64,000 nt of DNA from NCBI GenBank assembly GCA_902792905.1, contig CADBBH010000003.1, forward strand, positions 1-64,000. The letters run 5' to 3'. The stretch's first letter is position 1. The number at the start of each line of letters is the position of its first letter. This DNA is from Oscillospiraceae bacterium. Its GTDB lineage: Bacteria > Bacillota > Clostridia > Oscillospirales > Acutalibacteraceae. The notes under the pieces were generated by a model. That model had not been told where the DNA came from. It worked only from the letters and a program-made list of their open reading frames with translations, and searched no databases. The translations under genes were made by a program, and so were the position numbers. This document shows, piece by piece, positions 32,501 to 41,100 of the stretch.

Positions 32501-33270
32501 TCCTCATTGAAGCGGTCCATCAGGAATACCGAATAATCCATCGTGACGCCGAGCTGAAGAATCGCCGCGACGCTCTGCGTGATATATGAAATGCCGTTCG
32601 GCATAAAGATATTAGTGCCGAGATTGTAGATAACCGCGTAGCCGAGCGCGGTCAGAAGCACCAGCGGGAGCACCCAGGAATCCATAGTGAACGAGAGAGC
32701 AATCAGAGCGAGAACAACCGCGATTACAATATATTTCGGCGCCTCGGAATCGCTGAGATCCTTTGTGTCCGTTATGATTGCGGACATTCCGCTCAGGAAG
32801 CACTGCTTATTCAGCTTCGTGCGGATTTCCTTTATCGCGTTCATTGTTGAGGTCGTTGCCGAGCCCTGCTCAAACTGAATCATCAGCAGGGTTGATTTGC
32901 CCCCGTTCGCGTAGAATATATCGGTCAGCGCGTCGGGCAGCATGGACTGCGGAATACTTATATCCGCTATGTCGTCAACCCAGGTTACATTTGAAACGCC
33001 GTCAATCTGCGCGATTTCATTTTTGATTTTCACGATATCCTTCGCGCTCATATCGTCAATGACGAGGAAGGCGTTCGCGGCGAGCCCGAATTCCTTATCG
33101 AGCATATCCTCGCCCTGAACGGATTCTATGCTCTCGGGCAGATATGACATAATATCATAATTTACAAACGTGCTGATGTATCCGAAAAACGACGGTATGA
33201 GCAGAATTGTGGCAACGATGAATATCGTTTTCGGATGCTTCGCTATGAAATATGCAATTTTATCAATCAT
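29515..33270 (-). CDS. MMPL/RND-family permease fused in frame to a complete lipoprotein
   Basis: 1251 residues. Residues 1 to about 680 are an MMPL-type permease: two halves, each with one helix, an extracellular loop and five further helices (VTMDYSVFLMDRFNEE and ATVDYAILMTTRFREE are the paired GxxxDY proton-relay segments). After a charged linker (about 690-705) comes Met706, which begins a perfect lipoprotein signal peptide (MKASPVIKKTVALGTALAML..., lipobox Cys731). About 520 residues of a secreted domain of unknown family follow, then a final membrane-like segment and a polar tail. A GAAAGGGGAG ribosome site stands 9 bases before codon 706, so the lipoprotein (29515-31155) may also be made separately. 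The start ATG overlaps the tetR stop by 8 bases. Probably exports lipid or hydrophobic compounds under TetR control. Confidence 0.85.
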   Translation of the reverse strand: MIDKIAYFIAKHPKTIFIVATILLIPSFFGYISTFVNYDIMSYLPESIESVQGEDMLDKEFGLAANAFLVIDDMSAKDIVKIKNEIAQIDGVSNVTWVDDIADISIPQSMLPDALTDIFYANGGKSTLLMIQFEQGSATTSTMNAIKEIRTKLNKQCFLSGMSAIITDTKDLSDSEAPKYIVIAVVLALIALSFTMDSWVLPLVLLTALGYAVIYNLGTNIFMPNGISYITQSVAAILQLGVTMDYSVFLMDRFNEEQKNTQDKTEAMARAVSSTFMSLTGSSLTTIFGFLALCFMSLTLGFDIGIVMAKGVVFGVITVVVVLPAFLLLFYKPIYRFRHKRIIPSFRHINKFVIKHRKLLAVIFIALIVPSYIAKSAVPLDYVISNALPEQLDSVQALNKLKGDFNMATTHFVIIDDSVPSGRVSEMIDEFEAVDGVSGIISLNSFVGPAISEDMLPDSIKEICFKNGKQLMMVNSVYTPSSDEENEQVDILTGIMKKYDPDGYLTGEGAMSKDLITVTDKDFRVTSIISIAAIFILIAIIFKSISVPVLLVAGIELAIFINLALSLVTGANVSFIAPTIISCVQLGATVDYAILMTTRFREELRNGHNKLEAMQIAAEASDKSIFQSALVFFCATFGVYCVCNIEIVKSICSMLARGALVSGLVIIVFLPALLTCFERIIGKTTHSWNTAGAEKEDGKKGEKKQMKASPVIKKTVALGTALAMLLSMTACGAKKDEEETPAENTQVIAEQPSYTAKPGSVSKAETVYINIDNSGAVENISVTDWLHTDKGEVCVSDTSDLENIENIKGDTLPVKDKDGIKWNMTETDLYYSGETDKKPPVSIEINYTLDGKKIAPEKLAGKSGKVKIDVNMKNNLSKKYKIGGKEYKIYLPVLVVGGFIMPEAEFSGVQVKNGRAIGDGTKEIAVMFGVPGLTESLGLKEAGLDEITGIELGSTASVTADAKNFALGNMYFAAVPISSLNLELNAGSSVDDLKSVLSVLGEVQNTIGNMDIDKLVNLLTSGKGTESLLGIMGGAVELYNSNKALINVLAKYASPENNEQLKKLLGFMTDSNTAKAVKLLSDSSVAKFFAGLSDLGGAIPLADSFFKDLQDPEVKKAIDNLPATLEKIGELQKALEDNSDTIDYLMSLFNEDTVSAVSKIVSMLDEADMAKLQEKYGSLTASAGEIAERIEKWISFGKSYKIFTSAPEDMTTSVFFVYMTPSIEKKQEQSGQQTTQPSGESPLDEFIKRFK
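31153..31173 (-). promoter_or_regulatory. Internal ribosome binding site and start codon inside the MMPL-lipoprotein gene
   Basis: GAAAGGGGAG-like site (plus-strand CTCCCCTTT, 31165-31173), then 9 bases, then ATG at 31153-31155, in frame with the long gene. The peptide that begins here starts with a textbook lipoprotein signal sequence. It probably marks an ancestral separate gene and may still initiate translation. Confidence 0.7.
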
Positions 33271-33868
33271 TGTTCTTCGCCTCCAGCATTGCCGAAACCG
33301 TATTCTTAAGAACCGGTCTTATCTCTTCAAGCGTGAACGGGCCCGTTTCAAGCACCGCCTCGCAGCAGACGGTCCCTATGAGCTCGGTCAGCATATACAC
33401 CTTCATCTTCGCCTCATCCTGCGCGTATCCTTCCGAGGTGAACGCCGAAATGAATCTTTCCGAAACAGCGGTGAATTCCGCGTTTTCGCCCGAGGTGAAG
33501 CTCTTGAAAAAGAAGGTCAGGTTTTTATTCACGAGGGCGGCGAGGTCTCTGTGGGTATTCAGATAATCGGCGAAATAATCGACGAGATACAGCGCCTTTT
33601 CTTTAAGCGCCATACCCTCCCCGCTCTCTTTTTCAATAAGCGAATCTATGCCGCCGCGCAGCACCTCCGCGCCCTTGTAGGCGACTATCTGATTGAGCAG
33701 GTCGTATTTATCCTTGAAATAGAGATAGAATGTGCCCTTTGCGACGCCCGCCATCTTCACCACATCGTCAACGGCGGTTGACGCAAAGCTCTTATCCATA
33801 AAAAGCTTCGCCGCGGCATCGAGTATATTTGTTCTCTTCATATTCTTTTTTTCTTCAAGCTTTGACAT
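33263..33868 (-). CDS. TetR/AcrR family repressor
   Basis: 201 residues. N-terminal TetR domain (about 11-58): ILDAAAKLFMDKSFASTAVDDVVKMAGVAKGTFYLYFKDK read in parts, the standard helix-turn-helix with the GTFYLYFK signature. The C-terminal helical ligand domain is of the general type. ATG at 33868 with GGGGA 6 bases upstream. Its own promoter contains a palindrome at the -35, so autoregulation and control of the coupled MMPL gene are likely (inference); the ligand may be a lipid or drug moved by that permease. Confidence 0.92.
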   Translation of the reverse strand: MSKLEEKKNMKRTNILDAAAKLFMDKSFASTAVDDVVKMAGVAKGTFYLYFKDKYDLLNQIVAYKGAEVLRGGIDSLIEKESGEGMALKEKALYLVDYFADYLNTHRDLAALVNKNLTFFFKSFTSGENAEFTAVSERFISAFTSEGYAQDEAKMKVYMLTELIGTVCCEAVLETGPFTLEEIRPVLKNTVSAMLEAKNND

Positions 33869-33967
33869 ATCATTTCCCCGCTTTACTATTTATAAGGTAT
33901 TATTTTCTGTTTTCTTTTCCCCGGTCTTCGGATGTAAAAGCTGACCGTTGGTCACTTTCCGAATCGT

Positions 33968-33996
33968 ATAATAACTCAAAAATGACTGACAGTCAA
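33968..33996 (-). promoter_or_regulatory. tetR-MMPL promoter with palindromic operator
   Basis: Minus-strand TTGACT (33991-33996) and TATTAT (33968-33973) are 17 bp apart. The palindrome TGACTG-A-CAGTCA (33983-33995) overlaps the -35 and spacer, the usual place for a TetR-type operator. Confidence 0.8.
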
Positions 33997-34032
33997 TATT
34001 TGAAAACCACAATTTACATTTTATTCACAAAA

Positions 34033-34060
34033 GGAAAAAAGCAGGGGAGATTCCCTGCTT
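34033..34060 (-). terminator. Terminator of the MFS gene
   Basis: GCAGGG (34041-34046) pairs with CCCTGC (34053-34058); on the minus strand an A/T run of six T (plus-strand A at 34035-34040) follows. Confidence 0.75.
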
Positions 34061-34077
34061 TTCAGTATATATACTTA

Positions 34078-36285
34078 TTATTCCTTAAATGCCTCTGCGG
34101 CTTTGATATAGTTCTCGTTTTCTTCGATGAGGCGCAGAGCGCTCAGATACGGTTTTGCGGCTCTGTTATAGAGCGTATAATCTGTTGTCTCCTTCTTGAT
34201 GAGCGTGTCGATATTTTTCTTTTCCGTGCGGAGCGAGGCGAGCTCCGCTCTGAGCGCGGATGCCGCCGCCTTATCGCCGTTTTTATTTTCCCGCTTCAAA
34301 TTGTCGAGCGCCGCTTTGATGCTTTCCTCGTTTTTGTCCCTCTGCTCGAACAGCTCGTTGAGAGCCGTCATATCAAAGGGCTTCAGACCGTCCGCGAAAT
34401 ATTTTGACCTGACCTTCGCGGCAAGCTTTGCCTCGCGCGCATCGCGGACAGCCGCGGCCCTGATTTCACGCTCCGAGTGCGTCTCTTTCGGCAGACGTTT
34501 CGCTTCGCCGATATCGGCCGACGCAACGCTTCCGAAGCCGTCGAGCCCTGCAGCAACTATCGCACGCGCTCTTTCAAGCGCCGCTTTGCCTTCGGGGGTG
34601 TTGAATTTATCAATCTCCGCGAGAACGACCTGAGAAATCACGATATTGTCGTTGATTTCACGCGCCGCCTTGAATTCCTTTCCCCTGAGCCCCTTTTCGT
34701 TTACCGGGCTTCTGCCGTCGAATTCCTCTGCGGTTCTGATTATTTCCTTGGCGCTTGCAAGGCCTTCCTCGTCTGTGATTCCGTTGCCGTAATCTTCAAA
34801 CGCCGCGCGGATTTTCAGCACGCTTACCATCGCCTTCTGCTTCGCTTCGCTCAGATCATAGAAGAAGAAGGGAATTACATTGAGCGCCGCGCCGACAACC
34901 GAAGCGATAATCAGCACCGAGCAGATATGGGTGAAATATGTCGGGTCGTAGAGCACGTCATAGACGTTTCCGCTCTTGATTCCGAGCGAGAGCATGGTCG
35001 CCTCGTTGAGGCCGCTTCTCTCATAGATTGCAGGCAGGACGGAGCTTGTCGCGAGGGTGATAATATTGCCGATGAGGCCGACCGCCGCGAACATTCCGTC
35101 GATTCTCTCGCCGGTTATATACTGCTGATAGTCTCTTATATCCGCATTTAAGCTCGGGCCGATGAAGTGGCCGAGCGCGGTGATGAGTCCGTTTGCGAAA
35201 AGGCAGGCGAGCAGAACCCAGATAAGTCCGCTTCCCTTGATGCGGATAATCGGCAGGAGCAGGGCGATGAGAAAAATATTCATCAGATTGCTGACTACCA
35301 GCACCTTCTTCTTGCCGTATTTTCTTATCAGAGCGGGGCCGAAAAGATTGGGCCAGAGCGAGGCGTTGCCGTAAATCGCGGTCACAAGCGCATACTGCCC
35401 CGCCGAGCAGGCATTCTGATAATTATACATCCAGCCGAGTATCTGACCGAACGAGCCCTCAAGAAAACCTATCCAGCCCGCGAGCGAAATTATCCAGAAA
35501 TATTTATTGCGCATAACCGCGCGGAAGGCGTCGGCGAAACGGACCTGAATCACGCGGCTCTTCGGCTGAACTATTCTCTCGTTCGCGTTGACATAGACGA
35601 GCATCGAAACGGCAAATCCGACTATGAGCATCGGCGGATAGAGCACTCTGTAAACGCGCAGGTCGTAGAGGGTGTTGTTCCCCGTAATCAGCCTCGCGGC
35701 AATCGGCAGAAAAATGCCCGCTATCGATGGCGAAAAATTCTCAACCACCGAGCGCACGGCGTAGATATCCGTCCTCTCAATCGTATTCGGCGAGATAACG
35801 TTGATTAAGCTCTCATAAGCGTCATTATAAAAATTATAGAAAAACTGGAAACCGATATTGAAGAGCAGGACAACGGCGCACTTGACCGGGTCGCTCATCT
35901 TCTCATAGGGGGCCCAGATGAATCCGATGCCGAGCAGGACCGACGGAATACCCATCTTGAGAATATAGGGCAGATACTTGCCCTTCATGCTGCGGGTATT
36001 GTCTATCATATTCGCCCTGAGCGCGGTCAGCGGGAAGCCGGAGAGAATAGAGACAATATATATCACATACATTGCCGAGGGCTTTATGCCGATTGTGTTT
36101 CCGATAAGCACATTGCCTATGCTGATTATCATATTCGCTACGCAATAGACAATGAATTTCACGCCCATACCGCCCACGGCGACAGAAGTGATTTCCCTGA
36201 ACGGAACAAATCTGCCCTCGGGCGGCGTTTTCCAGTTCTTTTTCAGCGTCTGCGGGAGAGACCTGAGTTTATCAATAAGCTCCAT
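34078..36285 (-). CDS. MFS/GPH-type transporter with a long C-terminal cytoplasmic helical domain
   Basis: 735 residues. About 1-480 hold some 12 membrane helices with glycoside-cation-symporter-like features (FREITSVAVGGMG near the N terminus, NDAYESLINVISPNTIERTD in a central loop, DIRDYQQYITGERIDGMF before the last helices). The remaining about 250 residues are soluble, charged, Lys/Glu/Ala-rich and predicted coiled coil (FEQRDKNEESIKAALDNLK). Normal GPH or MFS proteins end near residue 450-500. The ATG at 36285 has AGGAGG 5 bases upstream; a GTG 15 bases earlier overlaps it. Divergent from the DUF362 gene, monocistronic. Substrate unknown, perhaps a glycoside. Confidence 0.85.
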   Translation of the reverse strand: MELIDKLRSLPQTLKKNWKTPPEGRFVPFREITSVAVGGMGVKFIVYCVANMIISIGNVLIGNTIGIKPSAMYVIYIVSILSGFPLTALRANMIDNTRSMKGKYLPYILKMGIPSVLLGIGFIWAPYEKMSDPVKCAVVLLFNIGFQFFYNFYNDAYESLINVISPNTIERTDIYAVRSVVENFSPSIAGIFLPIAARLITGNNTLYDLRVYRVLYPPMLIVGFAVSMLVYVNANERIVQPKSRVIQVRFADAFRAVMRNKYFWIISLAGWIGFLEGSFGQILGWMYNYQNACSAGQYALVTAIYGNASLWPNLFGPALIRKYGKKKVLVVSNLMNIFLIALLLPIIRIKGSGLIWVLLACLFANGLITALGHFIGPSLNADIRDYQQYITGERIDGMFAAVGLIGNIITLATSSVLPAIYERSGLNEATMLSLGIKSGNVYDVLYDPTYFTHICSVLIIASVVGAALNVIPFFFYDLSEAKQKAMVSVLKIRAAFEDYGNGITDEEGLASAKEIIRTAEEFDGRSPVNEKGLRGKEFKAAREINDNIVISQVVLAEIDKFNTPEGKAALERARAIVAAGLDGFGSVASADIGEAKRLPKETHSEREIRAAAVRDAREAKLAAKVRSKYFADGLKPFDMTALNELFEQRDKNEESIKAALDNLKRENKNGDKAAASALRAELASLRTEKKNIDTLIKKETTDYTLYNRAAKPYLSALRLIEENENYIKAAEAFKE

Positions 36286-36314
36286 AACAACCTCCTGCAC
36301 AAGATGTCGGTTTC

Positions 36315-36343
36315 ATCTTAACATATGCGGATTTTATTATCAA
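36315..36343 (-). promoter_or_regulatory. Promoter of the MFS gene
   Basis: Minus-strand TTGATA (36338-36343) and TAAGAT (36315-36320), 17 bp apart, about 30 bases upstream of the ATG at 36285. Back to back with the plus-strand promoter at 36350. Confidence 0.7.
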
Positions 36344-36349
36344 TATAAA

Positions 36350-36378
36350 TTGACAAAATGCCCCGTAAAATATATAAT
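36350..36378 (+). promoter_or_regulatory. Promoter of the DUF362-lipase unit
   Basis: Perfect TTGACA (36350-36355) and TATAAT (36373-36378), 17 bp apart, about 32 bases upstream of the ATG at 36410. Confidence 0.85.
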
Positions 36379-36409
36379 ACTATTAATCAGCAAAGAAAGA
36401 GGTATATTT

Positions 36410-37351
36410 ATGGGAAACAAACCGATCGTATATTTCACAAGGGATTTAAGCGCAGAAGGTCTGCTTAAAATATATGACAGGGTGAGTGCAAATCTCACCG
36501 GTAAAATCGCCGTAAAGCTTCACACCGGCGAAAAGAACGGCCCGAATATCATCCCCCGTCAGTGGGTGAAAGAGCTTTTTGAAAAGAAACTCGATGAAAA
36601 TGCCGCAATCATAGAGACAAACACGTATTATGAGGGCGACAGATACACGACAGCACAGCACCGCGAAACTCTGAAAGTCAACGGCTGGACATTCTGCCCC
36701 GTCGATATTACCGATGACAAGGGCACCGTAATGCTCCCCGTCACGGGCGGCAAGTGGTTTACGGAAATGTCGGTCGGCGAGAGCATGACCGGCTATGATT
36801 CCTTGCTCGCGCTCACTCATTTCAAGGGCCATATGATGGGCGGCTTCGGCGGCTCGAATAAGAATATCGGCATCGGCTGCGCGGACGGCAGAATCGGCAA
36901 AAAAATGATTCACACCCGCGAGGGCTCATCCAATCTCTGGAGCATTGCCGAGGAAGAACTTATGGAGCGCATCTCCGAATCCACCAAGGCAACCATCGAT
37001 TATTTCGGCAAAAAAGTTTCATATATTAATGTTATGCGCAATATGTCCGTCTCCTGCGATTGCGAGGGAACAGCGGCTCAGCCGGTCGTGACACCGAACG
37101 TCGGCATCATCGCTTCGCTCGATATCCTCGCGGTTGATAAATGCTCCGTTGACCTCATCTACGCGATGAGGGAAGAGGACAGGCATGCTCTCGTTGAGAG
37201 AATGGAAACGCGCAAGGGTCTCAGACAGCTCAGTTATATGGAGGAGCTCGGTATGGGCAGCGGCGATTATGTCATAATCGATATCGACAACGGCGACAGG
37301 GAGATAACCCCCGCCGAAGCGGTTGCCCACGTTGTTCCTTTTGAAGAATAA
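36410..37351 (+). CDS. DUF362 domain protein
   Basis: 313 residues, essentially a complete DUF362 domain: VYFTRD near the start, KIAVKLHTGEKNGPN, IIETNTYYEGDRY, LTHFKGHMMGGFGGSNKNIGIGCADGRIGK and NMSVSCDCEG. Relatives often carry a 2[4Fe-4S] ferredoxin domain at the C terminus; this one does not. No biochemical role is established for this group. GAGG lies 7 bases before the ATG; a longer reading upstream would cross the promoter and is rejected. The lipase-like gene follows after 12 bases with its own AAGGAGG, so the two form an operon. Confidence 0.88.
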   Translation: MGNKPIVYFTRDLSAEGLLKIYDRVSANLTGKIAVKLHTGEKNGPNIIPRQWVKELFEKKLDENAAIIETNTYYEGDRYTTAQHRETLKVNGWTFCPVDITDDKGTVMLPVTGGKWFTEMSVGESMTGYDSLLALTHFKGHMMGGFGGSNKNIGIGCADGRIGKKMIHTREGSSNLWSIAEEELMERISESTKATIDYFGKKVSYINVMRNMSVSCDCEGTAAQPVVTPNVGIIASLDILAVDKCSVDLIYAMREEDRHALVERMETRKGLRQLSYMEELGMGSGDYVIIDIDNGDREITPAEAVAHVVPFEE

Positions 37352-37363
37352 GGAGGAAATATT

Positions 37364-38119
37364 ATGAAAAAAATCATTTCGGTGATTCTTATCGCAATCG
37401 TCGTGATTTCGTGCCTCGGCATCATGGGCTCCGCGGCATCGTCAAAGAAATCTTACTGGGTTACCTGCAAGACAGCCGCCGATGTGCTTGATTTCACTCT
37501 CGAGGGCGGCAAGCACGCCGTTCCCATCAGAGTTGTCAAAGCGGGCCTTAAAAAGGACGGCGTTGTAAGCTGGATTTATCTCGTGACGCTCGTCGGCGTT
37601 GAATCCGGCACAAAGCAGAATAACAATATCGAAAACTGCCTCAAAGCGGGTTTCGGCAAGACCGGCGAATATTTCGCAGAGGCCAAGCAGATAATTCTTG
37701 ATAAAGTCCCGAAGGGCGCGAATCTTGTGCTCGCAGGCCATTCACTCGGCGGAATGACGGTTCAGCAACTCTCCGCTGATGCCGATATAAAGGCAAATTA
37801 TAAGATTCTCAACACCCTGACAGCCGGCTCCCCCTACATCCCCGTCAAAGCGGAGAGAGAGGGCACACTGCACCGCCTTGCCGACAGAGGAGACGCCATC
37901 CCCTGGATGAGCATCGGCCTTATCACCGATACGCACAAGATGCTTAAAGAGGTTTCCTGGGAAGACGGCGGCTTTATCGGCGACCCCGATTCCGCCCACA
38001 ATATTTCCTACAGGAGCAACGATGTCTGGGGCGCCTATGACGCCTTCGGTGAAAAGGGCGGCAACGCCGTAATCACCTTCAACCACGCCCTCGTCGGCAT
38101 CTACGGCGAAGCAAAATAA
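37364..38119 (+). CDS. Secreted alpha/beta-hydrolase, lipase class 3-like
   Basis: 251 residues with a Sec signal peptide (about 1-25, MGSAAS cleavage region). The nucleophile elbow GHSLGG puts Ser at 127; a D in ADRGDAIPW and a His in DSAHNISY are candidates for the rest of the triad, in the order seen in class 3 lipases. Probably an extracellular or cell-wall-associated ester hydrolase. Preceded by AAGGAGG. Ends at a strong terminator. Confidence 0.85.
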   Translation: MKKIISVILIAIVVISCLGIMGSAASSKKSYWVTCKTAADVLDFTLEGGKHAVPIRVVKAGLKKDGVVSWIYLVTLVGVESGTKQNNNIENCLKAGFGKTGEYFAEAKQIILDKVPKGANLVLAGHSLGGMTVQQLSADADIKANYKILNTLTAGSPYIPVKAEREGTLHRLADRGDAIPWMSIGLITDTHKMLKEVSWEDGGFIGDPDSAHNISYRSNDVWGAYDAFGEKGGNAVITFNHALVGIYGEAK

Positions 38120-38138
38120 GATATGTGAAAAGCTAAAT

Positions 38139-38166
38139 TCCCGCAGGTCATTCCTGCGGGTTTTAT
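38139..38166. terminator. Terminator between convergent genes
   Basis: CCCGCAGG (38140-38147) pairs with CCTGCGGG (38153-38160), followed by TTTTATTATT. It serves the plus-strand lipase unit and probably also the minus-strand gene ending at 38182. Confidence 0.83.
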
Positions 38167-38181
38167 TATTTTGTGATATGT

Positions 38182-41100
38182 TTAAGGTCTGATTTCGACC
38201 TCGGGAAGGAGGCCGAAGAGGCCTCTGAAGAAGGCGATGATTTTATCGAAGAAGCCGGTCTTTACCTTGACCTCGCAGTTCTTCTGAAGCGCGGCACCGC
38301 CCGCGTCCCTCTGAACATTTCCCGCGCCGTCGATGATTTTTACCGTAAATATGCGGCCGTCTCTCATTTCGCCGGCATTGTAAGAAACATCCGAATTGCT
38401 GCCGCGCTTAATCTCGCCGTTTGCATCATAAACAGCAAGGAAATATCCCTGCGGCACATTGGCGGCGGTTGCGGTAACCGTCACTTTCGAGCGGTAGTCG
38501 ACAGTCTGCGAAGCCCTGACATTCAATACAGCGCCTGCGGTCGGATTGGCCGGAAGTCTCGTTCCCGGCTTTGTCCTCGTGTCGGTAGCGGTGCAGCGTT
38601 CGCATTTTGCTGTTTCGGTGCCGTCTCTTTCGGTTGTCGCGTCATTATTGTATTTATAATCCCTGAAACTGTGGCCGAGCGCGTTCTCATAGGAATCAAT
38701 ATAAGACTCTCCGCAGCTGCAGGTATGAGTTGTATATCCCCTCTCCGTGCATGTCGGAGGCGTGACTTTATCGGTGTATGTATGCCCTGTTGCCTCTGTT
38801 TCCTTATGATCGGTACTCAATATATCTCCGCAGACTTCACAGCGCACGACACTGTCGTATGAGCCGCCTTCGGTACAGGTCGCGGGGGTTTCGTTTTCCC
38901 TGACCGCTTCGCCCGGAGTATGCTCCGCGAGCGGCAGCTCTTCGTAGGTCGTATAATCGCATCTCGAGCAGGTGACATAGGGCTTCCAGCCCCTTTCTTT
39001 GCAGGTTGAGGCCTTGCCCTCATGCGTGATTTCATCGTGCCCGAGCGGGTCGGTATTTACCGTTTCTCTGCTGATTTCGCCGCCGCAGACAGTGCAGTAT
39101 ATAACTTTATCGTAACTGCCCGGCTCTGTGCAGATTGACTCGGATTCGTTTTCAATCTTTTCTTCGCCCGGCGTATGTCCTTTTGCCGGAATCGTGACGG
39201 ATTCATTGAGAGTCTCTCCACAGAGAGAGCAGATTTCCTTTCCCGCGCCCGACTCTGTGCAGGAAGCGGGGGTCACGGTCACTGTCGCCGGGCTGTGCTG
39301 CCCGCAGACCGCGGTTTCGCCCGAATAATCGCAGTCAATTTCGCTCAGGCAAATCGCCGGAACAACGGGATGCTTCTCGTTTGCCCAGGCCGCCGTTCCG
39401 TGAACTACTCCTTTATCGGTGCAGGCGCCCGGCCGCCTTGAGAGATAGAAGCCGTAGCCGGTTACATTGCGGAGCGGCCACCAGTTATCAAGCGTTTCGC
39501 CCTCGATATATCCGGAATAATCGTTGCCGAACATTACCCTTGCGGAATCCTTCGCCGACGGGTCGGGATTGAATCCATACCCGGAGTTTACAACATCGGA
39601 GGAAGAAAGCAGAAATACTTTGTCGGATGTGTTCTCCCAGTCAAATTCTTCATATCCGGTTTCGCCGTCTATACTCATGCGGCATCTGTTGTCGAGCTCA
39701 ACCGTCTTTAATTTTGCCTTCTGTTCATCCGTGAATGCCGCTTCATAAAAACTGCCGGTGAGGAAATTCCTCATCTCACTGACCGAATAGTCGGTGGCGT
39801 AGTGCGTATGCTCCTTATCTCCCCAGGCGTATTCCGCCCAGTAATCGTCTTCGCTCTTGAAATGATTATACCGGAAGATGGCAGAATCAACTATTTCATC
39901 GCTCACCATAAGCCCCGTTTCCGGATCCAGCAGACGCCATTGAAGCGGCTCAAAGCGATAGTAATAAACATATTTGTCAAATCCGTCTTCGGTATAGCGA
40001 TAATCATAATCGCTGAATACTCTCGGCTGATCTGTGGCTGACGGTGACGCTTCGGTGAACATCTCGACATAAAGAATCTTTGCTCTGTATCTGCTGCCGT
40101 CAAGTATCATATCGGCGTAATCCGTATAGTAATCGGCGTCATATGCCCATCTGTGTTCTTCAATATACAGATTCTTCTTCGGGGCAAGCTCAACTCTTTC
40201 GTTGAGAGCCGCTGTTATATCGGAATCCCTGACTCTGCTTCTCGGATAGGAGCCGAAGGAGATGATATCCCCTGTGTGATACAGGTCCTCTCCGCTGCTC
40301 TGTGAAACAAGATTTTCAAGGCGCATCGCGGGGCAGATACCGTAAAATACGCTGCGGTCATCGGAGGTCGTCGGGAGATCATTATAAGTAATGGCCATTC
40401 CTTCGCCGGTTTCACTTACTCTGCAGCTGAAATTCGAAGTGAAATACTGACAGACCGTGCGTATAAGCCAGCGGCAGCCGCTCCCCGTATCATAGATGCC
40501 CTGCGCCTTCGCGTAATCGGTGCAGGTTCTGACTCTTGCGGGGTCTTCGGCATCCCAGGCGGTATTGAATCCGTAGCTTTCATTTGTCAGATCATCCCAG
40601 GATAGCAGGAATATCTTATCCTGAGTTGCGGGATTGTCATATTTGTGAATCCCGTTATTCGTGCCGCCGTTACTTCCGACATACCAGTAATCATTGACCT
40701 GCTCGCTCTGCGCGATATTCTGCTTTTGCTCTTCGCTGAAGGCGGTGGCGGAAAAGTCTTCGTTTAGCCATACGCTGATACTCTCATAATAGGCGGTCAT
40801 ATAGCCGCCGCCCGCTGTGCCGAGACCGTATTCGCCCGTATAAGGATATCCGAATTCGGCGTAATAATCTGCGAACTGAACAAACGGCTGGGAATCAATG
40901 AGCGTGTCGCATACCACAAGCCCTTCTGCAGGGTCGAGCACGCGCCAGCGCAGAGGATCGTATCTGAACCAGTATATATTTCCGGCAGTATAGCCGTTCA
41001 GATTCTGGGTCCAGCAAGTCTCGTCATCAATACTTACATCCGAAAAAGGCCTGTAATCATTGATTTTAACACCTCTGTATTTCACATTCTTCCGCACAAC

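Noticed and set aside
36152..36409. Longer N terminus for the DUF362 protein
   Set aside because: It would include the consensus promoter at 36350-36378 and the divergent MFS start; the ATG at 36410 has a proper ribosome site.
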